DNA of 13,576 nucleotides, from NCBI GenBank assembly GCA_030690705.1, contig JAUYGE010000085.1, positions 1 to 13,576 of the forward strand, given 5' to 3'. Each line of letters begins with the position of its first letter. Within the stretch, counting starts at the first letter, position 1. Shown one piece after another: positions 6,461-13,216 of the stretch. Source of the stretch: Dehalococcoidia bacterium (GTDB lineage Bacteria; Chloroflexota; Dehalococcoidia; JAENJB01). The position numbers were made by a program, and so were the translations under genes. A model generated the notes under the pieces. The model did no database searches. It saw nothing but the letters and a program-made list of their open reading frames with translations, and was not told where the DNA came from.

Positions 6461-8188
6461 TTATGCCGCCTCCTTGCTTAGCTGGGTTGCTATCTGCTTG
6501 GGAGAGAACGGGCGGCCATCGAACTTGAGAATACCGCCGCTGGCTAGAATTCCCGTCTCTGCCCTTATGAGGCGTCTCAGTTGGCCCGTGGCATTGTTTT
6601 CAATTACCACACTTCTCTTCGTTGAGGATAGAGCAGAGGTGACCGCCTGGGCCGGAAAGGGCCAGATTTCATTGAACTGCATTACGTTGACGCGGAGTCC
6701 TTCCTTCTCCACCATCTGCGCCGCTTCGTTGATTGCCCCGAAGGAGCTACCCCAGCCCACCAGAGTCATCTCAGCATCCGGCTTCAGGTAGAGGCGAGGT
6801 TTTGCGAATTCGCTGTTGAGACCATCGCTCTTCTTGAGGCGTTTGAGCATCATCCGGTTTCTCATGACGGCGTCGTCAATGGTGTGGCCGGTCTCGTCGT
6901 GCTCATCGGAATCGGTCACCACCAGAGCTTTCCCTCGCATCGGCATCAGCCTGGGGGAGATTCCCGACTCCGTGAACTGGTGCCTCTTGTATCCGTTCAG
7001 TCTGCTGGCTTCCTCATCCGATATCAGTTGCCCGCGGTCAATCTTCACCTGACTCAAATCGAATTTCTTCACTGTCTGGTACGAGGTGGCCAGGTACTCG
7101 TCGGTAAGAATGACCACGGGTATCTGGTACTTCTCCGCCAGGTTGAAGGCCCTTACCGCTGTATGGAAGGCATCCTCGATGGTACACGGAGCGAGCACCG
7201 CTCTGGGAAACTCGCCGGAGCCGCCGTAGATAGCGAAGCCGAGCTCCCCCTGTTCCGTTCGTGTCGGCAGTCCAACGGCAGGGCCCGACCGTTGCCCAAG
7301 GACGATGACCACCGGAGTTTCAGTCATCCCGGCCAGACCATAACCCTCCGTCATGAGCGCAAAGCCGTCGCCCGAGGTGGCGGTCATGGCCCGGACGCCC
7401 GCAAAGCCGGCCCCTACAGCCATGTTGATGGCCGCGATTTCATCCTCGGGCTGGATCACCACGATATTGAATTTCCGCCCCTTATCGGCCATGTACTCTA
7501 TGATGGAGGTGGTCGGGGTCATGGGATAGCCGGCCATGAACTTGCAGCCGGCCGCCATGGCTCCCAGTGCCAGGGATTCGTTGCCGTTCAGAAGCATCAT
7601 GTCGGTGGCCTGATTGAGGGCTTTGATTCGGGGACGCACCAGGCCCGGAGACTGCTGCCGCGCATGGTCGTAGCCGGCCCTGGCCGCTTTCACATTGCCA
7701 TCGATGATGTCCTTGCCAAGATGGGCAAAGTGCTCCTTGAGTGTCTGCTCCAGCAGTGCGAATTCGTATCCACCCACGGCAATAGCGGCTCCGATAGCTA
7801 CCGAATTGGCCATCAGCTTGTTCGATGTCTTCTCCTGGGATAGTCTTTCCAGAGGAATCCCCAGCAAGTTCGCTTTTTTGCCCTCAGCCCGCACCTTGTC
7901 CTGGTCGAAGATGATGACGCCCTGCTCCCTTATCTCACTGTGATGGAACTCGATAGTGTTCTGGTCGATGGCGATCAGAATGTCCATCTCCTCGGTCAGA
8001 GCCTGTACTTCACTATCGCTGGCTCTCACCCGGTAGAAGTTGTGGCCGCCCCTTATCCGGGACTCGTAGTCCTGGTCCGCAAAGACGAACAGGCCTGCTC
8101 GCGATAAGGTCTTTGCCAGGATGAATCCGATCGTCTGCACCCCCTGCCCCGCCTCCCCCCCGACCATCAGGTTGATTTCCGCAGGCAT
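6461..8188 (-). CDS. 2-oxoacid:ferredoxin oxidoreductase, fused gamma-alpha subunit
   Basis: This 575-residue subunit pairs with the beta subunit encoded directly downstream. Domain order: gamma domain at about 1-190, with GGEAGQGVQTIG (10-21) and DYESRIRGGHNF; the pyrimidine-binding alpha domain from about 200 with YPMTPTTSI at 221-229 and the TATSGDGFALMTEGYGLAG stretch; and a C-terminal transketolase-like domain with LVGWGSSFGAI and VVIENNATGQL. The gamma-alpha fusion and lack of a ferredoxin-like domain match KorA of two-subunit enzymes. The frame stays open upstream to 8326, but ATG 8188 is chosen because GGAGGT precedes it at good spacing, and the protein from there begins exactly where the family does. 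It is the first gene of a five-gene operon. Role: central carbon and electron metabolism of an anaerobe. Oxoglutarate is the leading substrate guess; branched-chain or aromatic oxoacids are possible. Confidence 0.95.
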   Translation of the reverse strand: MPAEINLMVGGEAGQGVQTIGFILAKTLSRAGLFVFADQDYESRIRGGHNFYRVRASDSEVQALTEEMDILIAIDQNTIEFHHSEIREQGVIIFDQDKVRAEGKKANLLGIPLERLSQEKTSNKLMANSVAIGAAIAVGGYEFALLEQTLKEHFAHLGKDIIDGNVKAARAGYDHARQQSPGLVRPRIKALNQATDMMLLNGNESLALGAMAAGCKFMAGYPMTPTTSIIEYMADKGRKFNIVVIQPEDEIAAINMAVGAGFAGVRAMTATSGDGFALMTEGYGLAGMTETPVVIVLGQRSGPAVGLPTRTEQGELGFAIYGGSGEFPRAVLAPCTIEDAFHTAVRAFNLAEKYQIPVVILTDEYLATSYQTVKKFDLSQVKIDRGQLISDEEASRLNGYKRHQFTESGISPRLMPMRGKALVVTDSDEHDETGHTIDDAVMRNRMMLKRLKKSDGLNSEFAKPRLYLKPDAEMTLVGWGSSFGAINEAAQMVEKEGLRVNVMQFNEIWPFPAQAVTSALSSTKRSVVIENNATGQLRRLIRAETGILASGGILKFDGRPFSPKQIATQLSKEAA

Positions 8189-8245
8189 CTCAACACCTCC
8201 GACACAAGAGTGTGGTAGGAAAAGGTCTCCGCAAGGCCGAACATC

Positions 8246-8251
8246 ATTATA
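8246..8251 (-). promoter_or_regulatory. Possible -10 box for the oxidoreductase operon
   Basis: Reading the minus strand, a perfect TATAAT lies about 58 bases before the alpha-subunit ATG, in a locally AT-rich stretch. No good -35 box sits at 16-18 bases; TTTACG at 20 bases and TTTACA at 12 bases are off register. The rhodanese gene ends only 33 bases upstream, so read-through is also possible. Confidence 0.3.
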
Positions 8252-8283
8252 TTTGGCAAGTATTGTAAAGTCGTAAAATCCTT

Positions 8284-8718
8284 CTACTTTGCCGTACTGG
8301 CCAGGGGGTAGCCCTGTCTCTTCCATTCAATCATCCCGCCAGTGAGGTTCCAGACGTTCGTGAAGCCCAGCCTCACCAATGTCTTCGAGGCGGCAGTGCT
8401 CATCGAACCGGAACGGCAGTACAGGACAATCCTGGCGCCTTTGTCGGCGGGAAGTCTGGTGATGTTCTGCTCCATCTGGTTGTACGGCACGAAGAGATCT
8501 GTGCCTGTTATTTCTCCCTCATAGGGTATGTGCACATTGACCAGAGTGAAGTCCTTCTTCTCCAGCATCTCCCTCAGTTTTGCCGGGGCTATGTCGCGAT
8601 AGGACCCGCCGTCCACTCTGACCTCCTGGCCCGGTGGGGCGCCTGCGTCTGCCTGCCCGCAGGCGGTCGACATGGCTATTGCCAGTATCGTCACTAGAAG
8701 CAAAAACGCGGTCTTCAC
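8284..8718 (-). CDS. Rhodanese-domain lipoprotein
   Basis: This 144-residue exported protein has a hydrophobic signal (MKTAFLLLVTILAIAMSTAC) ending in a lipobox, S-T-A-C, so Cys20 should be lipidated and the protein held on the outer face of the membrane. The remainder is one rhodanese-like domain: DFTLVNVHIPYEGEI (56-70), the active-site loop LYCRSGSMSTAA with Cys101 (99-110), and the closing LTGGMIEWKRQGYPL (125-139). Rhodaneses move sulfane sulfur from donors such as thiosulfate or persulfides to thiophilic acceptors. An extracytoplasmic single-domain version may serve sulfur relay or redox repair in the envelope. The start is GTG 8718; the gene has only a weak ribosome binding site but a plausible promoter. 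It precedes the oxidoreductase operon on the same strand by about 95 bases. A functional link to it is not shown. Confidence 0.92.
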   Translation of the reverse strand: MKTAFLLLVTILAIAMSTACGQADAGAPPGQEVRVDGGSYRDIAPAKLREMLEKKDFTLVNVHIPYEGEITGTDLFVPYNQMEQNITRLPADKGARIVLYCRSGSMSTAASKTLVRLGFTNVWNLTGGMIEWKRQGYPLASTAK

Positions 8719-8754
8719 GCTTGGAGACCTGCTGTGTAGAGCATTTGTCTTGAT

Positions 8755-8784
8755 ATTTTACCAGATATGGGTGAGTTCTGCGAA
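8755..8784 (-). promoter_or_regulatory. Candidate extended -10 promoter for the rhodanese gene
   Basis: On the minus strand, TTCGCA (8779-8784) is followed after 18 bases by TAAAAT (8755-8760). The latter is preceded by TGG, an extended -10 arrangement. Transcription would start near 8748, about 30 bases before the GTG start at 8718. The -35 box matches the consensus at four of six positions. Confidence 0.4.
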
Positions 8785-8810
8785 AGACTATCATTATTTC
8801 TTTTAACGAA

Positions 8811-8846
8811 GAAGGCCACCCGGGGCAGGTGCCCGAGGTGGCCTTC
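8811..8846 (-). terminator. Strong hairpin, likely terminator after the nitroreductase gene
   Basis: GAAGGCCACC (8811-8820) pairs perfectly with GGTGGCCTTC (8837-8846). Inside it, CGGG and CCCG extend the stem with one bulged A and a seven-base loop. On the minus strand the stem is followed by TTCGTTAAAA, an imperfect T-run. It lies about 54 bases past the nitroreductase stop and before the rhodanese promoter, as expected for a terminator. The weak T-run leaves the mechanism open. Confidence 0.6.
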
Positions 8847-8899
8847 GGTTCAGGTACGCAGATTAGCTGATGACGCAGCTACTCTCTATGGGCGCTCCG

Positions 8900-9634
8900 T
8901 TAAGCCGGTTCACGCCGGACGTGGTAGTGAGGCGTGGTGCGTTGTCGGAGTTCCTTGATCCAATCCTGCACCTGCTCGCTGGTCCTGTACTTGGACATAT
9001 CGAACTTGTCATAGTGAATAATCTCGGTCAGCGGCCGGCGATAGGGTGGCGGTGAGTCATAGTCCGGATAGCCTATTGGCACAACTACATAGATGCGGTA
9101 GATGTCCGGGATACCGAGGAGTTGCTTCATTTTCGTTTCAGCGGTTCGGAAGGTGGTGACCCACTGGCCCTGCAGTCCCAGGGCGCAGGCCGCCAGGGTG
9201 ATGATCTGGGTGCAGTTGCCGATGTTCATGTGGAAATGGTCCCACTCTCCGGACAGGTAGTTGGCGCAAAGGACAGTGGCCTGAAAGGTGCGCGGGTCGC
9301 CGAGCACGATAATCGTCGCAGGAGCGATCTTGATGCCAATATGGCCCCCATATGCGCCACGGGTCGAGCCGAGGTGTCGCATCTCCGGGACGCGGCTCAT
9401 CTCAATGGGCGTCCCGAACTCCGTCCGTTCTTCGGCCAGAATCTGTGCCAGCTTGGACCTCAACTGGGCATTCTTCACGACCACGAACTCCCAGGACTGT
9501 CCGTTGGCGCCGGACTGAGCGTAGCGGGCGGCATCCAGAATCTTCTCTATGTGACCATCGGGAATGGGGTCTGGTTTGTAGCGGCGGATGTTCCTTCTTG
9601 TCTCGACCACCTCGAAGAACGATTTGTCTGCCAT
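8900..9634 (-). CDS. Nitroreductase-family FMN oxidoreductase
   Basis: This is a flavin enzyme of about 244 residues with the nitroreductase fold, normally a cytosolic NAD(P)H-dependent dimer. Seen: FFEVVETRRNIRRYKPDPIP at 6-25, the Arg-rich FMN phosphate site; SGANGQSWEFVVVKN near 40-54, with Asn, Gln and Trp at the flavin-contact positions; a central helix TQIITLAACALGLQGQW; and the C-terminal PIGYPDYDSPPPYRRPLTEI followed by IHYDKFD, typical of the family. ATG 9634 is preferred because GGGAGG precedes it, though about 12 bases away; ATG 9661 in the same frame adds nine residues without a ribosome binding site. The C-terminal extension after HYDKFD is longer than usual. It is monocistronic: a promoter lies well upstream at 9879-9907 and a hairpin follows it. 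The natural substrate (nitroaromatic, quinone, iodotyrosine-like) cannot be told from sequence. Confidence 0.92.
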   Translation of the reverse strand: MADKSFFEVVETRRNIRRYKPDPIPDGHIEKILDAARYAQSGANGQSWEFVVVKNAQLRSKLAQILAEERTEFGTPIEMSRVPEMRHLGSTRGAYGGHIGIKIAPATIIVLGDPRTFQATVLCANYLSGEWDHFHMNIGNCTQIITLAACALGLQGQWVTTFRTAETKMKQLLGIPDIYRIYVVVPIGYPDYDSPPPYRRPLTEIIHYDKFDMSKYRTSEQVQDWIKELRQRTTPHYHVRREPA

Positions 9635-9690
9635 GTTCTGTGTAAACCTCCCTTTCGCCATATTCTTGAACCATTGCTGCTCATCTAGGG

Positions 9691-9831
9691 TGTCATCCTG
9701 AGGCCATCCGCCGTAGGCGGAGGCCGAAGAGCCTGTCCTGAGCTTGCCGAAGGAATCCGTACCTCCTGTCCCGGTAAGGCGTGAGGGTTACGGATTCTTC
9801 GCCTGATGCTTCGCTCAGGCTCAGAATGACA
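9691..9831. repeat. Intergenic palindromic repeat, MITE/REP-like
   Basis: This 141-base element is bounded by TGTCATCCTGAG (9691-9702) and CTCAGAATGACA (9820-9831), inverted repeats of 12 bases with one mismatch. Inside, GAAGGAATCCGTACC (near 9749-9763) is inverted against GGTTACGGATTCTTC (near 9786-9800), and CCTGATGCTTCGCTCAGG and CCGCCGTAGGCGG form smaller stems. The motif CTGTCCTGAGCTTGCCGAAG is one I recognise from intergenic repeats in Chloroflexota and other bacterial genomes, from memory only. No transposase is encoded. The element falls in the predicted nitroreductase leader, so its RNA would fold strongly. It accounts for most of the gene-free stretch 9662-9979; the remainder holds the promoter listed separately. 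Confidence 0.7.
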
Positions 9832-9878
9832 TTTTCACAACTATGACAGAGGAGATCGCCACCAACCGCACCTCGCCG

Positions 9879-9907
9879 ATTATGGGGCACTCTAAGATGG
9901 CTGTCAA
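9879..9907 (-). promoter_or_regulatory. Strong sigma70-like promoter for the nitroreductase gene
   Basis: On the minus strand a perfect TTGACA (9902-9907) is followed by exactly 17 bases and CATAAT (9879-9884), five of six matches to the -10 consensus. It is the best promoter in the window. The start near 9872 gives a leader of roughly 240 bases that contains the whole palindromic repeat at 9691-9831 before the ATG at 9634. Confidence 0.6.
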
Positions 9908-9979
9908 GGAGGCCTGGCGGCCCCCAATCGACAAAGTCGCCGTGTGACGCGCATGATTATGTAATATACATAGACCTCC

Positions 9980-10696
9980 TCAGGGCTTCTCCGGTACCCT
10001 CCCGAAGCCATGAACAAGTGGAAAACGGGGGAAGCCGAACACTTCCCGGCTCCGCAGGAACCCGATGTAGATGATTACTACCCCCAGCAGTTCAAGGATG
10101 TAGAATGCGGTAAGAGAGTTCCAAAACCTCATCACAGTCCCGCCGAAGGCCGGCAGTATGGCCCCAACGGCGATGAGTATGTTCGACGCTACTCGGTGGG
10201 GCATGATTTTCTTTCTCCAGAACGCCCAGGCGCTATACAGGGCGCCTCCCACCAGGGCTAACGTACCAAAGCTGTTGAAGAAGGGGGTCATCAATCTCAC
10301 GCCTCTCGGCATTGCTTTGCCTGACAGGCCCTGCAAGCCGCCTAGGTCGATGCTGGCGGAGAACACCTTGAAGACCGCGTAGGCGGATGCCACCAGCAGA
10401 ACGGCCATGATGATGTTGGCCACTCGTCTCCGGGCGAGCAAATAGAGAGTACCCATTCCCAGGTAGGCGGCTACAAAGACCGCACCGACCAGGTACCAAA
10501 GTCTGTAGACCGTCTCGCCGAGCCCCCAGGCGCCTGTCCAGAACTCGGCCCCGGTACTCAGGAAATACATGAACAGACCTATCGCCCACACGAGCTGGTG
10601 GGGTTTTCTGCGGGCGAAGTACTGGTCGAGGACGGTTATCGCAAAGGCCAGGCTGACGATGCTTGAAACCAGGGGTAGGACTGCAATGTTCATCAC
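9980..10696 (-). CDS. Seven-helix integral membrane protein, function unknown
   Basis: This 238-residue protein has about seven hydrophobic segments, at roughly 4-24, 34-54, 64-87, 92-112, 136-158, 168-190 and 193-213. Short basic loops (FARRKPHQ, LARRRVAN, RKKIMPHR) are consistent with a cytoplasmic-membrane protein. A soluble tail of about 25 residues, PRFPLVHGFGRVPEKP at its end, follows the last helix. Aromatic-rich segments FWTGAWGLGETVYRLWYLVG and GGTVMRFWNSLTAFYILELL resemble conserved hypothetical membrane proteins, but no catalytic motif is recognisable and I cannot assign a family. AGGAG lies seven bases before the ATG at 10696. It follows the aldolase gene by 25 bases, so it is probably the third gene of the PFK-aldolase operon. 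Whether it serves sugar metabolism is unknown. Confidence 0.85.
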   Translation of the reverse strand: MMNIAVLPLVSSIVSLAFAITVLDQYFARRKPHQLVWAIGLFMYFLSTGAEFWTGAWGLGETVYRLWYLVGAVFVAAYLGMGTLYLLARRRVANIIMAVLLVASAYAVFKVFSASIDLGGLQGLSGKAMPRGVRLMTPFFNSFGTLALVGGALYSAWAFWRKKIMPHRVASNILIAVGAILPAFGGTVMRFWNSLTAFYILELLGVVIIYIGFLRSREVFGFPRFPLVHGFGRVPEKP

Positions 10697-10721
10697 TGAT
10701 CTCCTGTGTACATCGGTCTGG

Positions 10722-11987
10722 TCAACCTGCGAACCTCTTGACCAGGTCTCTCGTTCCCACTACATTCAGTTTCTCGAAGAGCAGCGAGAACCGGCTTTCG
10801 AGTTGCGCCATTATCTTCCTCAGATTGTCTTCAGGCAGACTCCACATCTCCAGTTTGAAGTCACCGAATGCCTTCTTGCGGGTGCTGTAGATGAACTGCT
10901 GGTCGGTCTCCTGCGGCTTTCTCTCAGCGCCGTACTTCTCGAGAAGATGCCGATGGATTCGATTCGACAGCTCTCCGGGGAAATACGGGCTGTCATAGAT
11001 GATGTTCTGGAATCCTGTAGCCAGATGGACTTCTACTGCGCCGACTCTCGGGAAATGGCCGAAGGCCTCCTCCGGAAGCGTGGAGGCGCCGTGTTGCACC
11101 GCACCGCACATGCCGTATTCCTCGCGGGCTACCCGGGACAGCTTCTCCAGCGTCTCAAAATCGATTTCAACATCCGCAATCGAGCCATCGGGCAGGACCA
11201 CTCCGCCGTGAGTCGTCCCGGTCTGGACGCTGATTTTGGAAATGCCTTTGACGTCCGAGCCCAGCAGGCCGAGATACCCGGAAGCGAAGGCCCGGAGGTC
11301 TTCCACCGTGCTGTTTCTCTTCCCCACCTCACCGATCTCCCCGCCGACGGAGATGACTACTGCCACGGGCTGGATGGAGCGTATGAACCGGGTCATCTCG
11401 GCTGTCACCCGGCAGTTCTTCTCCTGCTGCGCAGGCAGGCTCTTCTTCTCCAAATCCACGATAGTGGACGCATCTATGTCTATGTTGAAGAATCCGGCGT
11501 CGACTGCCTCCCGAATCAAGCTCCGCATGGCCTCCAGTTCCTTCTCCGGCTCGGAGGCATACTTGCTGCGGTTCACCTGAAAGTGGTCACCCTGGAGGAA
11601 TACCGGCCCTTTGAAGCCTTCCCTGATGGCGGCAGCCAGGACGCAGGCTGCATACTCCGCGGGCCTTTGAGCGGTATAGCCTATCTCGGAGCGGGCGATC
11701 TCGAAGATGAAAGCACCGACATTACCTTTGAGGGCGGACCTGAAGACCGCTCTCGCTACCTCATAGGTGATTCCACGGATGTTGATAGCCGGGACGGTAA
11801 TGCCGCTGTAGAGGCCCTTGCCCCCGGCTTCATACAGACTCTGGATACTCGCCAGACGGATGGCCTGGCTGGAAGCCAACTCCCGAATAGTCTGCCGGTG
11901 CTTTCCTTTGACCCCTTCGTCCCTGGCGAAGACAGCCTCTTTCACCAGGCTGTCGATTTCATCATGGGAGACTGAGACTGTTGGCAT
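10722..11987 (-). CDS. Divergent class II fructose-bisphosphate aldolase-like protein
   Basis: This 421-residue protein has the TIM-barrel metal-site pattern of class II aldolases, which reversibly split fructose 1,6-bisphosphate to two triose phosphates. Seen: FLQGDHFQ (130-137, D134 and H135 in the catalytic Asp/metal His place), DIDAST (170-175), SVGGEIGEVG (213-222, Glu217 for the glutamate ligand region), TGTTHGGVVLPDG (256-268, H260), QHGAST (298-303, H299), and FQNIIYD (326-332) for the substrate loop. The spelling of each motif differs from E. coli FbaA and the protein is longer than usual at both ends. A clear ribosome binding site, AAGGAG, precedes the ATG. It starts 14 bases after the PFK gene, which strongly supports a sugar-bisphosphate substrate. 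Tagatose-bisphosphate aldolase or another ketose-bisphosphate lyase are alternatives. Confidence 0.85.
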   Translation of the reverse strand: MPTVSVSHDEIDSLVKEAVFARDEGVKGKHRQTIRELASSQAIRLASIQSLYEAGGKGLYSGITVPAINIRGITYEVARAVFRSALKGNVGAFIFEIARSEIGYTAQRPAEYAACVLAAAIREGFKGPVFLQGDHFQVNRSKYASEPEKELEAMRSLIREAVDAGFFNIDIDASTIVDLEKKSLPAQQEKNCRVTAEMTRFIRSIQPVAVVISVGGEIGEVGKRNSTVEDLRAFASGYLGLLGSDVKGISKISVQTGTTHGGVVLPDGSIADVEIDFETLEKLSRVAREEYGMCGAVQHGASTLPEEAFGHFPRVGAVEVHLATGFQNIIYDSPYFPGELSNRIHRHLLEKYGAERKPQETDQQFIYSTRKKAFGDFKLEMWSLPEDNLRKIMAQLESRFSLLFEKLNVVGTRDLVKRFAG

Positions 11988-12001
11988 ATTGCTCCTTCCC
12001 G

Positions 12002-13111
12002 CTACGGGGCCAGGATCCTCCGGCGCCCGTTGTATCTATCCACATCGTACTGAGTCTCAACATCCACCAATCGTGGCTTTCCGGTGACCTCGCTGATGGG
12101 AACGGCGGTGAAGCCACCGTTTCTGTAGCTCACCATTCTGCCGAAGTCCCTCTTCTTCACCAGGTCTACGGCGGCGATGCCCAGGTATCTGCCCATCCTC
12201 CGGTCGTAAGCACACGGAGCGCCCCCGCGCTGCAAGTGGCTGAGGACCACACTGCGCGTTTCCAGCCCGGTGCCCTCCTGGATCTCCGTGGCCAGCGCCT
12301 CTCCAATCCCGCCGAGGGTCTCGTGGCCGAAGCTGTCCACGCCTTTCCGGATTGCCCATTGGGCACCCCCGACGGGCTTAGCTCCCTCTGCCACGACGAT
12401 GATTTCGTACCTGTTCCCTGCCCTTCTGCCCGCGAGTAGCAGCTCGTTCACTCTTTGGACCGAGAAGTCATACTCCGGGATCAGGATGATATAGGCGCCG
12501 CTGGATTCTCCACCTTCCAGAGCCAGCCACCCAGCATTCCTCCCCATGGTCTCAACCACGAATATCCTCTTATGGGAACCCGCGGTAGTCCTGAGCCTGT
12601 CAACTTCCTCGGTTATTACGTTCAGAGCGGTCTCGAATCCCAGGGTATACTCAGTTCCGGGGAGGTCCTTGTCGATGGTCTTGGGGATGCCCACTACGTT
12701 CACCCCATCATTCGATAGTTTGGAGGCTACCCCAAGGGTATCCTCCCCACCAAGGGCTATCACCACTTCCAGACCCAGCTTCTCAATATTGCTCAATACC
12801 GTCCTGGACAGGTCATTCTTCGGATCATAGGGATTAGTCCGTGAAGTTCCAAGCATCGTCCCGCCGTGTCTATCCCATGTCCTCACCAGTTCCTGACTTA
12901 AGGGTACGACATACTCCTTGAAGTCCGGGCCTGCAGGGTCGCCAAGGATTAGCCCTTTCCAACCCTCACGGATGCCGATGACCTCGTATTGGGTGTCTCC
13001 CTCTCGCTGCAGTCGCTCGTCCAGCGCGGTTTTGACGACCCACTTCATGGCCGGGTTCAGTCCGGCGCAGTCTCCACCGCCGGTGAGGATGCCTATTCTG
13101 ACTTTTTTCAT
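12002..13111 (-). CDS. 6-phosphofructokinase, predicted PPi-dependent
   Basis: This 369-residue cytosolic PFK phosphorylates fructose 6-phosphate to fructose 1,6-bisphosphate. Seen: ILTGGGDCAGLN at 8-19 (phosphoryl-donor loop), GGEDTLG at 121-127, IPKTIDKDLPGTE at 142-154 with catalytic Asp147, VETMGRNAGWLAL at 186-198, and LSHLQRGG near the end. In E. coli the donor-selective positions are Gly104 and Gly124, inside GGDGS and PGTIDND. Here the equivalents are Asp124 and Lys144, the pair typical of pyrophosphate-using PFKs; Lys with Gly would suggest the ATP-using group III. A PPi enzyme would be reversible and work in both glycolysis and gluconeogenesis. No ribosome binding site precedes the ATG, and a TATAAT sits 13 bases upstream, so a short-leader transcript is possible. 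The class II aldolase gene follows after 14 bases. Confidence 0.93.
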   Translation of the reverse strand: MKKVRIGILTGGGDCAGLNPAMKWVVKTALDERLQREGDTQYEVIGIREGWKGLILGDPAGPDFKEYVVPLSQELVRTWDRHGGTMLGTSRTNPYDPKNDLSRTVLSNIEKLGLEVVIALGGEDTLGVASKLSNDGVNVVGIPKTIDKDLPGTEYTLGFETALNVITEEVDRLRTTAGSHKRIFVVETMGRNAGWLALEGGESSGAYIILIPEYDFSVQRVNELLLAGRRAGNRYEIIVVAEGAKPVGGAQWAIRKGVDSFGHETLGGIGEALATEIQEGTGLETRSVVLSHLQRGGAPCAYDRRMGRYLGIAAVDLVKKRDFGRMVSYRNGGFTAVPISEVTGKPRLVDVETQYDVDRYNGRRRILAP

Positions 13112-13123
13112 GGTTCTTGTTGC

Positions 13124-13129
13124 ATTATA
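13124..13129 (-). promoter_or_regulatory. Proximal -10 box before PFK
   Basis: A perfect TATAAT on the minus strand ends 12 bases before the PFK ATG, which would give an RNA start about six bases before the codon, an almost leaderless message. No convincing -35 box is found at 16-18 bases. The gene lacks a ribosome binding site, which fits. Confidence 0.35.
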
Positions 13130-13154
13130 TCGGGGAACAGGGCAACTGCGCTTG

Positions 13155-13184
13155 ATTGTACTCTTTCGGAGATTCGTGAATCAA
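13155..13184 (-). promoter_or_regulatory. Distal promoter for the PFK-aldolase operon
   Basis: On the minus strand TTGATT (13179-13184), an 18-base spacer, then TACAAT (13155-13160). The predicted start near 13148 leaves a leader of about 37 bases. A short perfect inverted repeat, GATTC-GT-GAATC on the plus strand (13171-13182), overlaps the -35 box and could be an operator. Confidence 0.45.
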
Positions 13185-13216
13185 TATCCGTACATTGTTG
13201 CCATTGCTGCGGGTGT

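Noticed and set aside
5871..6791. A 306-codon open frame on the plus strand
   Set aside because: It is antisense to the beta subunit and the end of the alpha subunit; the composition is that of a shadow frame.
6884..7843. A 319-codon open frame on the plus strand
   Set aside because: It is wholly antisense to the oxidoreductase alpha subunit, with no family resemblance and no ribosome binding site.
8189..8326. A 46-residue N-terminal extension of the oxidoreductase alpha subunit
   Set aside because: The ATG at 8188 has a good ribosome binding site and matches where the family begins. The extension overlaps the rhodanese gene end and a possible promoter.
9693..9890. A 65-codon minus-strand frame
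   Set aside because: It is almost entirely the palindromic repeat, and its first codons overlap the predicted -10 box of the nitroreductase promoter.
10569..11975. A 468-codon open frame on the plus strand
   Set aside because: It lies opposite the aldolase and part of the membrane gene, whose motifs and ribosome binding sites are clear. Its translation has no recognisable domain and reads as a mirror of GC-rich codons.
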